Source of the DNA: Chromatiales bacterium | GTDB lineage: Bacteria > Pseudomonadota > Gammaproteobacteria > Chromatiales > Chromatiaceae | Assembly (NCBI GenBank): GCA_024639625.1 | Contig: JAHEIA010000220.1 | Coordinates: 1 to 5,857 of the forward strand | DNA length: 5,857 nucleotides | Direction: 5' to 3' | Shown: piece by piece, positions 1 to 5,857 of the stretch | Layout of the letters: each line of letters opens with the position of its first letter | Position numbering within the stretch: the first letter of the stretch is position 1 | Notes under the pieces: model-generated | What the model saw: the letters and a program-made list of their open reading frames with translations, nothing else | What the model was told of the DNA's origin: nothing | Database searches by the model: none | Position numbers and translations under genes: made by a program

Positions 1-128
1 AACGCCGGCGCGTCACGGCCGCTGACCCGGGAGACCTCTCCAGCGTGCAACGGGAGCGCGGTCGAGAAGAACAGCCAGCACACTGCCAGCGCCAGGGATC
101 GTTGGGGGTGTCGTTCGCGGCGTTCCAT
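1..128 (-). CDS. 5' end of a gene for an exported protein of unknown function (partial, runs off the left edge)
   Basis: Reading leftwards from an ATG at 128-126, the frame is open for 42 codons to the window edge. The product begins MERRERHPQRSLALAVCWLF, followed by FSTALPLHA-GEVSRVSGRD. This is a textbook Sec signal peptide: an arginine-rich start (residues 2-10), a hydrophobic core (about 12-26) and an A-x-A-like site (L-H-A) giving probable cleavage after residue 29. There is no twin-arginine motif and no lipobox, so a periplasmic, outer-membrane or secreted soluble protein is expected. Only about 13 mature residues are visible, too few to name a family. No in-frame ATG or GTG lies close upstream. 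The ribosome site is weak: a GGAGAA lies about 20 nt before the ATG, too far to be convincing. The gene is divergent from the channel gene at 305. That it is a gene is fairly likely; its function is unknown. Confidence 0.6.
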   Translation of the reverse strand, partial: MERRERHPQRSLALAVCWLFFSTALPLHAGEVSRVSGRDAPA

Positions 129-209
129 CGCGCCAAAGCTACCACGAATTCTCCGGTCGGCAAACGTCGAGTCGGTTGCGGCAGCGGATTCGCGCCTGCG
201 CCTACCTGG

Positions 210-238
210 TGGAGATGTGGCAGCCGGTGTGCTAGTTT
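210..238 (+). promoter_or_regulatory. weak candidate promoter for the channel gene in the 129-304 divergent spacer
   Basis: The spacer between the two divergent starts must hold promoters for both genes, but none is strong. The best I see facing right is TGGAGA (210-215, 4 of 6 matches to the -35 consensus), 17 nt, then TAGTTT (233-238, 3 of 6) preceded by an extended -10 TGC at 230-232. Transcription would start near 245, leaving a leader of about 60 nt. An A7 run lies at 251-257 and a 5-bp inverted repeat (TCCCT at 261-265, AGGGA at 276-280) follows in the leader; neither has a clear role. I saw no convincing leftward promoter for the gene at 128. Confidence 0.2.
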
Positions 239-295
239 GTGCCGCTTTCCAAAAAAAGAGTCCCTCCATCGACCCAGGGAATCGTCATCCAATCG

Positions 296-300
296 AAGGA
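296..300 (+). promoter_or_regulatory. ribosome binding site AAGGA of the channel gene; start is ambiguous between 305 and 311
   Basis: AAGGA ends 4 nt before the ATG at 305 and 10 nt before the in-frame ATG at 311. Neither spacing is ideal, so either codon may be used. The difference is only two residues (Met-Leu) ahead of the lysine-arginine start of the signal peptide. The site argues against an in-frame GTG at 239, which would add 22 residues that are not signal-peptide-like. Confidence 0.55.
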
Positions 301-304
301 ACCC

Positions 305-2026
305 ATGCTCATGAAGCGAAGCCTATTTTCCTTGTTGCTGTCGATCACACTCATCTGTTGCCTTTGGTCCTCCCAATCCTTGGCCCAGAGCGAGCCTGCC
401 GGCGGCGCCGAGCCGGCGAGCGCCGAGGAACCGGCCGCGGGTCCACAGGACGCGGCGGAGGGGTTGCTCGCGGAGACGGACAAGCTGGCGCAAGAGATCG
501 AGCGCCTAGTGGCCGAGTTGGACTCCGCCAAGGGGGAGGAGAAGAGCCTCCTAATCGATCAGTTGGCGCGCGCGAAGCAGGCGTATCGCAAGCATCTGAC
601 CGAACTGGTCGAGGACCTCGGCGATGCCCCCACCGCCGCCGAGAAGGAGCGGGTCGACCGGCTCGTGGAGAACGAAAGCCGTGTCCTGCGCGAGGATCTC
701 AAAGCCGTTGGCGACGAGCTCAAGGACCTGCGCAGCCAGCGCGAGCAGGCGAGCGGAGAAGACCAGCTCAAGTTGCAGCAGAAGATCGCGGTTTTGGCTG
801 GAGTGGTCGATCAGCTGCTGCGGGAGCAGTCGCAGCAGATCGTGCGACTGCAGACCCTGGAGCTCGATGCCTCGGCAGACACCGAGTACCTGGGACAGTT
901 GCTGCAGGACCGAGCGCAGAGCCTGGCCAGCCGCATTGAATTGGCCATGCAGGAGATCGATGCCCAGCGCGCCCGCCTGGCCAAGGCGACCGAGGAGGAA
1001 AAGCCGGCGATCGAGGCCGAGCTCAAGGCGCTGGAGGAGAAAAAGGCCGCGAACGCACTCAGCCTACGTACGACCGTCGACCTGATGGGCGAGCGGGAAA
1101 TGGATGCTACGACCTACAGCCAGCTTCTGATCAGCGCCACCGGCGAGATCACCAGCGACATCCTGGATACCCAGGTCGCCATGGGGCTGGTGCAGCAGTG
1201 GACGGAGCAAGCCGGGGAGTGGGCGCTGGAGAACGGGCCGGGACTGCTGGTCAAGGTGATCGTGGTCCTCCTAATCCTGCTCGTGTTCAAGATTCTCGCC
1301 GCGATGGTCGGACGGGTCGTGCGCAGGGGTGTGTCGACCGCGAAGATCGATCTCTCCCAATTGCTGCAGGAGTTTTTCGTCAATGTTGCCAGCAAGGCCG
1401 TGATGGTGGTCGGTATCCTGGTGGCCCTGTCCCAGCTCGGGGTCCAGGTAGGGCCTCTGCTGGCAGGCCTCGGCGTGGTCGGCTTCATCGTCGGTTTTGC
1501 GCTGCAGGATACCCTGTCCAATTTTGCCGCCGGCCTGATGATCCTGATCTACCGGCCCTACGATGTCGGCGACGTGATCGAAGCCGGGGGAGTGATGGGG
1601 AAGGTGCAGCAGATGAGTCTGGTGTCCACCACGGTGATGACGCCGGACAACCAGAAACTGGTTGTGCCCAACAACAAGATCTGGGGCGGGGTGATCCGCA
1701 ATGTCACGGCGCAGGTGTCGCGACGCGTCGACATGACTTTCGGTATCGGCTACAGCGACGACATCGCGCACGCGGAGCGGGTATTGCGCGAGATCGTCGA
1801 AGGCCACGAATTGGTGCTCGAGGATCCTGCTCCGGTGATCAAATTGCACACCCTGGGCGAATCGTCGGTCGACTTCGTGGTGCGCCCCTGGGCCAAGACC
1901 AGCGACTATTGGGACGTGTACTGGGACATCACCCGCTCGGTCAAGGAGCGTTTCGATGCCGAAGGCATCTCCATCCCGTTCCCGCAGCGGGATGTGCACC
2001 TGATTCAGGAAGCGGCGAGTTCCTGA
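305..2026 (+). CDS. MscS-family mechanosensitive ion channel with signal peptide and long periplasmic helical domain
   Basis: The protein is 573 residues from the ATG at 305. Residues 4-27 form a signal peptide, with likely cleavage after S-L-A (residue 27). Residues about 50-300 are rich in Glu, Lys, Arg, Gln, Leu and Ala in heptad-like order, so a mostly coiled-coil periplasmic domain is likely. The channel core follows: TM1 about 312-336, TM2 about 357-382, and pore helix TM3 about 383-415, with the glycine/alanine packing and the motif FALQDTLSNFAAG seen in MscS (ALQGSLSNLAAG in E. coli). Then come the beta domain with RPYDVGDVIEAGG and VVPNNKIW (about 417-470), and the cytoplasmic alpha/beta domain ending IPFPQRDVHL (557-566). 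In this family such channels open under membrane tension and release solutes on hypo-osmotic shock. E. coli MscS has 286 residues, so half of this protein is added N-terminal domain. Three helices after a cleaved signal fit the MscS topology (N-terminus out, C-terminus in). Family assignment is very secure; the role of the extra domain and the true gating stimulus are unknown. Confidence 0.95.
   Translation: MLMKRSLFSLLLSITLICCLWSSQSLAQSEPAGGAEPASAEEPAAGPQDAAEGLLAETDKLAQEIERLVAELDSAKGEEKSLLIDQLARAKQAYRKHLTELVEDLGDAPTAAEKERVDRLVENESRVLREDLKAVGDELKDLRSQREQASGEDQLKLQQKIAVLAGVVDQLLREQSQQIVRLQTLELDASADTEYLGQLLQDRAQSLASRIELAMQEIDAQRARLAKATEEEKPAIEAELKALEEKKAANALSLRTTVDLMGEREMDATTYSQLLISATGEITSDILDTQVAMGLVQQWTEQAGEWALENGPGLLVKVIVVLLILLVFKILAAMVGRVVRRGVSTAKIDLSQLLQEFFVNVASKAVMVVGILVALSQLGVQVGPLLAGLGVVGFIVGFALQDTLSNFAAGLMILIYRPYDVGDVIEAGGVMGKVQQMSLVSTTVMTPDNQKLVVPNNKIWGGVIRNVTAQVSRRVDMTFGIGYSDDIAHAERVLREIVEGHELVLEDPAPVIKLHTLGESSVDFVVRPWAKTSDYWDVYWDITRSVKERFDAEGISIPFPQRDVHLIQEAASS
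2005..2026. other. 22-bp tail-to-tail coding overlap of the channel and deacetylase genes
   Basis: The channel gene stops with TGA at 2024-2026 and the deacetylase gene, on the opposite strand, stops with TGA at 2007-2005. The last codons of both proteins (IQEAASS and ADQELAAS) are therefore read from the same base pairs. No hairpin followed by a T-run is visible on either strand around the junction; the GC-rich palindrome GGCCCGGGCC nearby has no loop and no U-tract. Confidence 0.9.
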
Positions 2027-2979
2027 TCGGCGAGCGCCGCGGCGACTCCGGTCCAGGCCCGGGCCAGGTTGCCGCGGTCGTAGCCCCCGCCGCCGAACGC
2101 GAGCAGCCGCCCCTGGCAATGCGCTTCGGCGATGCCGCACAAGGACCGGGCCGCGTGCCGGTGGCATTGCGGGGTCAAGCGAAGATGGGTGAGCGGGTCC
2201 CCGGCGACGCTGTCCGCGCCGCATTGGAACAGGATGAATTCGGGTCGGAAACCCGCCACGAATCTCTCGATCTGCGGCCAGAGCCGGAAGAACAGGTTCT
2301 CGTCGGCACCTGGGGGGAGCGGGATGTTGAGCTTGCTGCCGCGGGCTGCGCCTGTGCCGGTCTCGGTGAGCGACCCGCTCCCGGGGTAGAGGAAGCGCCC
2401 GTCCTCGTGCATGTCCGCGATGCACAGATCGGGATCCGATTCGAAGGCGTAGAACACGCCGTCGCCGTGGTGCGCATCGATGTCCACGTAGGCGATGCGG
2501 CGCACCTGATGCACCGCGCGCAGCGCCTCGATGACGATGGCGCAGTCGTTGAAAACACAGAACCCGGCCGCCGTGTCACGCCGCGCGTGGTGCAGACCAC
2601 CGATGGGGACGAAGGCGCGTCGGCATTTGCCGTCCAGGATACGAGCGGCTGCGTCGAGGCCACTGCCCGCCACGTAGCAGGCGGCCTCGTAGACCCCGGA
2701 AAAGGCCGGCGTATCGCCGTAGTCGAGGAAACCTTCTCCGGTTTTCGATTGGGCGATTACCCGCGCCACGTATTCTCTGGTGTGGAAGCGCTCGATTGCC
2801 TGGCGCTCGGCCGCAACCGGCGCTCGTATGCAGCAGGATTGTTGCAGTCCCGATTGCTGAAAATGTTGCCAGAATGCTTGGAAACGATCAGCCCCGAAGG
2901 GGTGCCCGTGGCCGAATCCGTAGCCGGCCAGCGCCTCGCCTGCGTAGACACAGAGGGTCGTCTGGCTCGGGTCTCCCAT
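2005..2979 (-). CDS. zinc-dependent deacetylase, AcuC/AphA/histone deacetylase superfamily
   Basis: The 324-residue protein starts at the ATG at 2979-2977 and stops at 2007-2005. Family signatures appear in order: FGHGHPFGADRF (22-33); GGLHHARRDTAAGFCVFND (127-145) with the active-site His pair H130/H131; YVDIDAHHGDGV (164-175) with zinc ligands D168 and H170; CGADSVAGDPL (253-263) with zinc ligand D256; and FGGGGYD (295-301) with catalytic Tyr300. All residues needed for metal-dependent hydrolysis of acetyl-lysine or acetyl-amine bonds are present, so it should be active, in the cytoplasm (no signal peptide). The opening Y-G-F-G-H-G-H-P resembles AcuC-like members, but the substrate (acetyl-CoA synthetase lysine, polyamine, other) cannot be read from sequence. 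The frame stays open upstream to 3222, but that extension crosses the pnt promoter and the start of pntAA and has no family similarity. The next internal Met is residue 190, so this start is the only sensible one. Its ribosome site is poor (CAAGAA directly before ATG). The gene is convergent with the channel gene and divergent from pntAA. Confidence 0.93.
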   Translation of the reverse strand: MGDPSQTTLCVYAGEALAGYGFGHGHPFGADRFQAFWQHFQQSGLQQSCCIRAPVAAERQAIERFHTREYVARVIAQSKTGEGFLDYGDTPAFSGVYEAACYVAGSGLDAAARILDGKCRRAFVPIGGLHHARRDTAAGFCVFNDCAIVIEALRAVHQVRRIAYVDIDAHHGDGVFYAFESDPDLCIADMHEDGRFLYPGSGSLTETGTGAARGSKLNIPLPPGADENLFFRLWPQIERFVAGFRPEFILFQCGADSVAGDPLTHLRLTPQCHRHAARSLCGIAEAHCQGRLLAFGGGGYDRGNLARAWTGVAAALADQELAAS

Positions 2980-3016
2980 TTCTTGACTGCCTGATCGCGC
3001 CTGGGTTGGGCTGAAT

Positions 3017-3022
3017 GTGATA
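3017..3022 (-). promoter_or_regulatory. tentative -10 element for the deacetylase gene
   Basis: Read on the minus strand, bases 3022-3017 are TATCAC (4 of 6 to the -10 consensus), about 38 nt ahead of the ATG at 2979. No good -35 lies at the right distance, so this is a weak guess. If real, it would sit back-to-back with the rightward pnt promoter. Confidence 0.15.
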
Positions 3023-3045
3023 GCTTGACCCGGGGCGACTCCAGC

Positions 3046-3074
3046 TTGAGGTCTCGGGTTCGAATCAACATAAT
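3046..3074 (+). promoter_or_regulatory. sigma70-type promoter for the pntAA-pntAB-pntB operon
   Basis: TTGAGG at 3046-3051 (4 of 6, including the invariant TTGA) and CATAAT at 3069-3074 (5 of 6) are separated by exactly 17 nt. This is the best promoter-like arrangement seen in the window. Transcription would begin near 3081, leaving a leader of about 55 nt before pntAA. The spacer contains GGGTTCGAATC (3056-3066), which looks like a tRNA T-arm and includes the palindrome TTCGAA. No recognisable operator was identified. Confidence 0.5.
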
Positions 3075-3092
3075 ACCAGCTTTTGTCCAGCA

Positions 3093-3115
3093 GGCTTGGC
3101 GAGGCAACCGAAGCC
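3093..3115 (+). other. possible stem-loop in the pnt mRNA leader
   Basis: GGCTTGG (3093-3099) can pair with CC-AAGCC (3108-3109 and 3111-3115), with one bulged G at 3110 and an 8-nt loop. That gives seven base pairs a few bases ahead of AGGGG (3119-3123), the only Shine-Dalgarno-like sequence for pntAA. It has no T-run and so is not a terminator. It could be chance in GC-rich DNA. Confidence 0.2.
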
Positions 3116-3136
3116 AACAGGGGCCAGTGACGAACT

Positions 3137-4234
3137 ATGAAGATCGGTGTAGCCAAAGAGACGTTCGCGGGGGAAACCCGGGTCGCGTTAACCCCGGAGG
3201 TGGTCAAGAAGCTGGTCGCCAAGGGGTTCGAAGTCGTGGTGGAATCCGGCGCCGGGGCAGCCGCCTGTTTTCCGGATGCCGACTATCAGACGGCAGGCGC
3301 CCTAGTTGCCGATAGTGAGAGCGTGTACGCCAGTGAGGTTCTGGTAAAGGTACGCAAGCCGAGCGGGGCGGAGATCGCGCGGCTCGGCGCCGGCGCGGTA
3401 TTGATCGGTTTGATCGAGCTGTGCGAGGACGACGGGACGCTCAAGGCGCTGCACGAGAAGGGCGTCAAGGTCATGGCGATGGAGCGCATTCCCCGCATCT
3501 CGCGCGCCCAGTCCATGGATGTCCTATCCTCCCAGAGCAACATCGCCGGCTACAGGGCAGTACTCGAGGCCGCCGGGCTGTACGGGCGGTTCTTTCCCCT
3601 GATGATGACGTCCGCCGGCTCCGCTAAACCCGTGCGTCTCGTCGTACTCGGCGCCGGGGTGGCCGGCCTGCAGGCCATCGCCACCGCGCGCCGGCTTGGC
3701 GCCGAGGTCTGGGCCTATGACGTTCGGCCGGAAACCAGAGAGCAGATCGAATCCCTGGGCGCCAAGCCGATCGTGTTGGATATCGGGGAGAGCGGTTCCG
3801 GCGAGGGGGGTTATGCCAAGGAACTGTCGGCGGAGGCCAAGGCGAAACAGCAGCAGTTGCTGGCGGATGAGCTGGCGAAGGCCCATGTCATCATCACTAC
3901 CGCGTTGATCCCCTGTCGACCGGCGCCGGTCCTGATCACCGAAGAGGTGGTGCAGCGCATGCGCGAGGGTTCGGTGATCGTGGACCTGGCCGCGGCGACC
4001 GGCGGAAACTGCCCCCTGACCGAGAAGGACAAGGTCGTGGTCAAACACGGGATTCGTCTCGTCGGCCATACCAACTACCCGGCGATGGTGCCCTCGGACG
4101 CGAGCAGCTTTTACGCCGGCAACATCAAGAATCTGCTGGAGATCATGGTGGAAGACACGGGCGCGGGTCTGAGTCTGAAGGATTTCTCCACCGACGAGAT
4201 CACCGCGGCAATGCAGATTCAACCGGGCTCCTGA
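3137..4234 (+). CDS. pntAA: NAD(P) transhydrogenase subunit alpha part 1 (domain I, NAD(H)-binding)
   Basis: This 365-residue soluble protein is domain I of the proton-translocating transhydrogenase, which binds NADH on the cytoplasmic side and passes hydride to NADP+ on PntB. It opens [20 protein letters not shown], like E. coli PntA. Residues R120, Q125, D128 and S131, within [17 protein letters not shown], match by spacing the nicotinamide-site residues R127, Q132, D135 and S138 of R. rubrum domain I. The Rossmann motif GAGVAG is at 172-177, with D195 closing the second strand as expected for NAD. GGYAKE (224-229) carries the mobile-loop tyrosine, Y226. [16 protein letters not shown] (255-270) and [11 protein letters not shown] (282-292) follow. 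Alanine dehydrogenase shares the fold, but pntAB and pntB directly downstream settle the identity. The protein ends where E. coli PntA continues into membrane helices, so this is the split form. An odd point is Cys260 in ALIPCRPAP, where R. rubrum and E. coli have Gly. The ribosome site is weak: AGGGG 13 nt before the ATG, but the start agrees with the family. Confidence 0.96.
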   Translation: MKIGVAKETFAGETRVALTPEVVKKLVAKGFEVVVESGAGAAACFPDADYQTAGALVADSESVYASEVLVKVRKPSGAEIARLGAGAVLIGLIELCEDDGTLKALHEKGVKVMAMERIPRISRAQSMDVLSSQSNIAGYRAVLEAAGLYGRFFPLMMTSAGSAKPVRLVVLGAGVAGLQAIATARRLGAEVWAYDVRPETREQIESLGAKPIVLDIGESGSGEGGYAKELSAEAKAKQQQLLADELAKAHVIITTALIPCRPAPVLITEEVVQRMREGSVIVDLAAATGGNCPLTEKDKVVVKHGIRLVGHTNYPAMVPSDASSFYAGNIKNLLEIMVEDTGAGLSLKDFSTDEITAAMQIQPGS

Positions 4235-4247
4235 ATTCGCGACAGAG

Positions 4248-4252
4248 AAGGA
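4248..4252 (+). promoter_or_regulatory. ribosome binding site of pntAB
   Basis: AAGGA lies 7 nt before the ATG at 4260, inside the 25-bp gap after pntAA. This is the strongest ribosome site in the operon and fixes the pntAB start. Confidence 0.8.
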
Positions 4253-4259
4253 ACAATCC

Positions 4260-4547
4260 ATGGCCGAGACACTGATAGCACTCTATGTTTTCGTTCTAGC
4301 CTGCTTTGTCGGCTACTTCGTGGTCTGGGGGGTTACGCCTTCCCTACACACCCCATTGGTGGCTTTGACCAACGCGATCTCCGGCATCGTTGTTGTCGGC
4401 GCCTTGCTGGTCACCGGTCTGGAAGAAGTGGGTACGGGGGCGGAGATCATGGGCTTCATCGCGGTGTTGCTCGCCTCCATCAACGTGTTCGGCGGCTTTC
4501 TGGTGACCAACCGCATGCTTGCGATGTTCAAGAAGAAGGACAAGTGA
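4260..4547 (+). CDS. pntAB: NAD(P) transhydrogenase subunit alpha part 2 (membrane domain IIa)
   Basis: This 95-residue integral membrane protein supplies the alpha-side helices of the transhydrogenase proton channel. Three hydrophobic segments are visible at about 5-25, 34-53 and 63-84, followed by a positively charged cytoplasmic tail (KKKDK). The sequence aligns by eye with the C-terminal part of E. coli Pnt[21 protein letters not shown] against [20 protein letters not shown], then [14 protein letters not shown] against TNAISGIIVVGALL, and [16 protein letters not shown] against ASINIFGGFTVTQRML. Its length and three-helix layout fit the separate PntAB subunit of R. rubrum-type enzymes. It starts 25 bp after pntAA and ends 11 bp before pntB, so it is co-transcribed and probably translated in step with them. 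Confidence 0.96.
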   Translation: MAETLIALYVFVLACFVGYFVVWGVTPSLHTPLVALTNAISGIVVVGALLVTGLEEVGTGAEIMGFIAVLLASINVFGGFLVTNRMLAMFKKKDK

Positions 4548-4549
4548 GG
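4546..4549 (+). promoter_or_regulatory. ribosome binding site of pntB overlapping the pntAB stop codon
   Basis: GAGG begins on the second base of the pntAB TGA (4545-4547) and ends 9 nt before the pntB ATG at 4559. Ribosomes finishing pntAB stop on top of this site, so the two genes are likely translationally coupled, in line with the need for matched amounts of the membrane subunits. Confidence 0.65.
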
Positions 4550-4558
4550 CGATAACGC

Positions 4559-5857
4559 ATGCAGATCTCAGCTAACATCCAGGCCGTTGCCTATCTGGTT
4601 TCCGCCGTACTGTTCATTCTTGCCCTCAAGGGTCTGACGCACCCGGCGAGTGCGCGCCGCGGCAACTTCTACGGCATGCTCGGCATGGCGATCGCCATTG
4701 CCGCTACGCTGCTCGGCGCCGAGGTGAAATCCTACGGTTTCATCGTTGCTGGCGTAGCGGCGGGCGCCGTGATCGGCTCGGTGGTGGCAGCACGAGTGCA
4801 GATGACCGCGATGCCGCAATTGGTGGCGGCGCTGCACAGCTTCGTCGGTATGGCGGCGGTTCTGGTAGCCATCGGCACCTTTTTCAACCGCCAGGCGGCA
4901 GGCACCCTGAATCCGGTGCTGATGGGTGAACTTGCCGTCGGCATCGTCATCGGTGCGATCACCTTTACCGGCTCGGTGATCGCCTTTGGCAAGTTGCAGG
5001 GCATCATCTCCGGGAAACCGGTAAAGTTTGCTGGGCAGCATGCGCTCAATGCGCTGTTGGGGGTTGCTACCGTCGCGCTGGCGATCCATTTCGGCATGAC
5101 CGGGAGTCCGCTCTCCCTGCTGCTCATGACCCTGCTAGCGTTTGTTATCGGCGTTACCCTGATCATCCCCATTGGTGGCGCCGATATGCCGGTGATCATA
5201 TCCATGCTCAACTCCTATTCGGGCTGGGCCGCCGCTGCGACGGGTTTCACCCTGGGCAACAATCTGTTGATCATCGTCGGCGCCCTGGTGGGTTTCTCCG
5301 GCGCCATTCTTTCGTACATCATGTGCAAGGCGATGAATCGCTCGATCATCAACGTGGTCTTCGGCGGTTTCGGCTCCGAGTCGAGCGGAGCGATCAGTGC
5401 GGCGGGGCAGGCCGCCCAGAAAGGGGTGAAGTCGGCATCCGTGGACGACGCGGTCTACTGGATGGAGGATGCGGGCAAGGTGATCATTATACCGGGTTAC
5501 GGGATGGCGGTGGCCCAGGCTCAGCACGCGCTGAAAGAGCTCATGGAGCAGCTGGAAGCTCGCGGTGTCGAGGTCCGGTTCGCCATACACCCGGTGGCCG
5601 GGCGCATGCCCGGGCACATGAACGTGCTGTTGGCCGAAGCGGATATTCCCTACGACCGGGTGCTGGAAATGGACGAGATCAATCCCGAGTTTCCCTCCGC
5701 CGACGTCGCCTTGATCATCGGGGCGAACGACGTGGTAAATCCAGCGGCAAAGAGCGATCCTTCCAGCCCGATCTACGGCATGCCGATCCTCGAGGCTGCG
5801 AAGGCGAAGCAGATCTACTTCGTCAAGCGATCCATGCGCCCGGGTTACTCCGGGGTG
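4559..5857 (+). CDS. pntB: NAD(P) transhydrogenase subunit beta (membrane domain II and NADP(H)-binding domain III), C-terminus cut by window edge
   Basis: The frame is open from the ATG at 4559 to the last base: 433 residues, against 462 in E. coli PntB, so about 30 are missing beyond the edge. Residues 1 to about 265 form the membrane domain with about nine helices. It includes MPQLVAALHSFVG, whose H93 corresponds to the proton-pathway His91 of E. coli, and IGGADMPVIISMLNSYSGWA (205-224), with D209 and N218 matching E. coli D213 and N222. The cytoplasmic NADP(H) domain follows, with GYGMAVAQAQ (313-322), HPVAGRMPGHMNVLLAEA (344-361), GANDVVNPAA (388-397) and KRSM..GYSGV at the edge; E. coli continues here as GYAGVQNPLF. 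Every key motif is intact, with no frameshift. With PntAA and PntAB it couples inward proton flow to NADH + NADP+ -> NAD+ + NADPH, a major NADPH source for biosynthesis and redox defence. Confidence 0.97.
   Translation, partial: MQISANIQAVAYLVSAVLFILALKGLTHPASARRGNFYGMLGMAIAIAATLLGAEVKSYGFIVAGVAAGAVIGSVVAARVQMTAMPQLVAALHSFVGMAAVLVAIGTFFNRQAAGTLNPVLMGELAVGIVIGAITFTGSVIAFGKLQGIISGKPVKFAGQHALNALLGVATVALAIHFGMTGSPLSLLLMTLLAFVIGVTLIIPIGGADMPVIISMLNSYSGWAAAATGFTLGNNLLIIVGALVGFSGAILSYIMCKAMNRSIINVVFGGFGSESSGAISAAGQAAQKGVKSASVDDAVYWMEDAGKVIIIPGYGMAVAQAQHALKELMEQLEARGVEVRFAIHPVAGRMPGHMNVLLAEADIPYDRVLEMDEINPEFPSADVALIIGANDVVNPAAKSDPSSPIYGMPILEAAKAKQIYFVKRSMRPGYSGV

Noticed and set aside
261..280. Inverted repeat TCCCT / AGGGA in the channel gene leader
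   Set aside because: It has only five base pairs with a 10-nt loop and cannot be extended, so it is too weak to call a regulatory structure.
239..304. GTG at 239 as the start of the channel gene
   Set aside because: It adds 22 polar residues ahead of a good signal peptide and lacks a ribosome site, whereas AAGGA sits at 296-300.
2057..2075. GC-rich palindrome GGCCCGGGCC as a terminator for the channel gene
   Set aside because: It is a perfect palindrome with no loop and no following T-run, and it lies within deacetylase coding sequence where such GC-rich repeats are common by chance.
1271..2425. A 384-codon minus-strand open frame antisense to the channel gene
   Set aside because: Its composition (His, Arg, Pro and Asp runs) is typical of the antisense shadow of a GC-rich gene, and it overlaps two well-supported genes.
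1198..2994. A 598-codon plus-strand open frame running through the second half of the channel gene and antisense to the whole deacetylase gene
   Set aside because: It is out of frame with the channel gene and full of Arg, Gly, Ala and Asp as expected from GC-rich antisense or shifted reading. It has no ribosome site or family motif, while the two genes it overlaps are unmistakable.
2985..3080. A tRNA gene around GGGTTCGAATC
   Set aside because: The five bases on either side of the T-loop do not pair, the bases after it (TAATACC) find no partner GGTATTA about 60 nt upstream, and no anticodon arm folds.
2980..3222. An 81-residue N-terminal extension of the deacetylase from a start at 3222
   Set aside because: It would cover the pnt promoter and the first 28 codons of pntAA, has no similarity to the family, and the family's conserved start follows directly after the ATG at 2979.

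Overview
This window is a GC-rich stretch (roughly 60% by eye) of ordinary-looking bacterial chromosome. It holds three complete genes for recognisable families, one nearly complete gene cut by the right edge, one further complete small membrane gene, and the first 42 codons of a gene leaving on the left. The proteins look proteobacterial, probably gammaproteobacterial: PntB and the two PntA pieces read closely along E. coli PntB and PntA, while the three-gene split of the transhydrogenase is the form known from Rhodospirillum rubrum and many other bacteria. That taxonomic placement is inference from recognition, not a search.

Layout from left to right. (1) Minus strand, 1-128: start of a gene for an exported protein, with a clear signal peptide; its function cannot be seen. 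(2) Divergent spacer 129-304 with only a weak candidate promoter. (3) Plus strand, 305-2026: an MscS-family mechanosensitive channel with a signal peptide and a long, highly charged, helical periplasmic domain in front of the three-helix channel core. (4) Minus strand, 2005-2979: a zinc-dependent deacetylase of the AcuC/AphA/histone-deacetylase superfamily with every catalytic residue in place; its 3' end overlaps the channel gene tail-to-tail by 22 bp. (5) Divergent spacer 2980-3136, with a good sigma70-type promoter facing right. (6) Plus strand, 3137-5857: pntAA, pntAB and pntB, a tightly spaced operon for the proton-translocating NAD(P) transhydrogenase, with pntB missing about 30 C-terminal residues at the window edge.

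The three pnt genes make one membrane machine: PntAA is the cytoplasmic NAD(H)-binding domain, PntAB supplies membrane helices, and PntB supplies the rest of the proton channel and the NADP(H)-binding domain. Together they use the proton-motive force to reduce NADP+ with NADH. The channel and the deacetylase have no evident biochemical link to it; they are neighbours rather than an obvious system.

I found no mobile elements, CRISPR array, RNA genes or convincing terminators, and nothing I would call a new system. The points most worth a second look are the unusual periplasmic domain of the channel, the terminator-less tail-to-tail overlap, and the short tRNA-T-arm-like sequence inside the pnt promoter.
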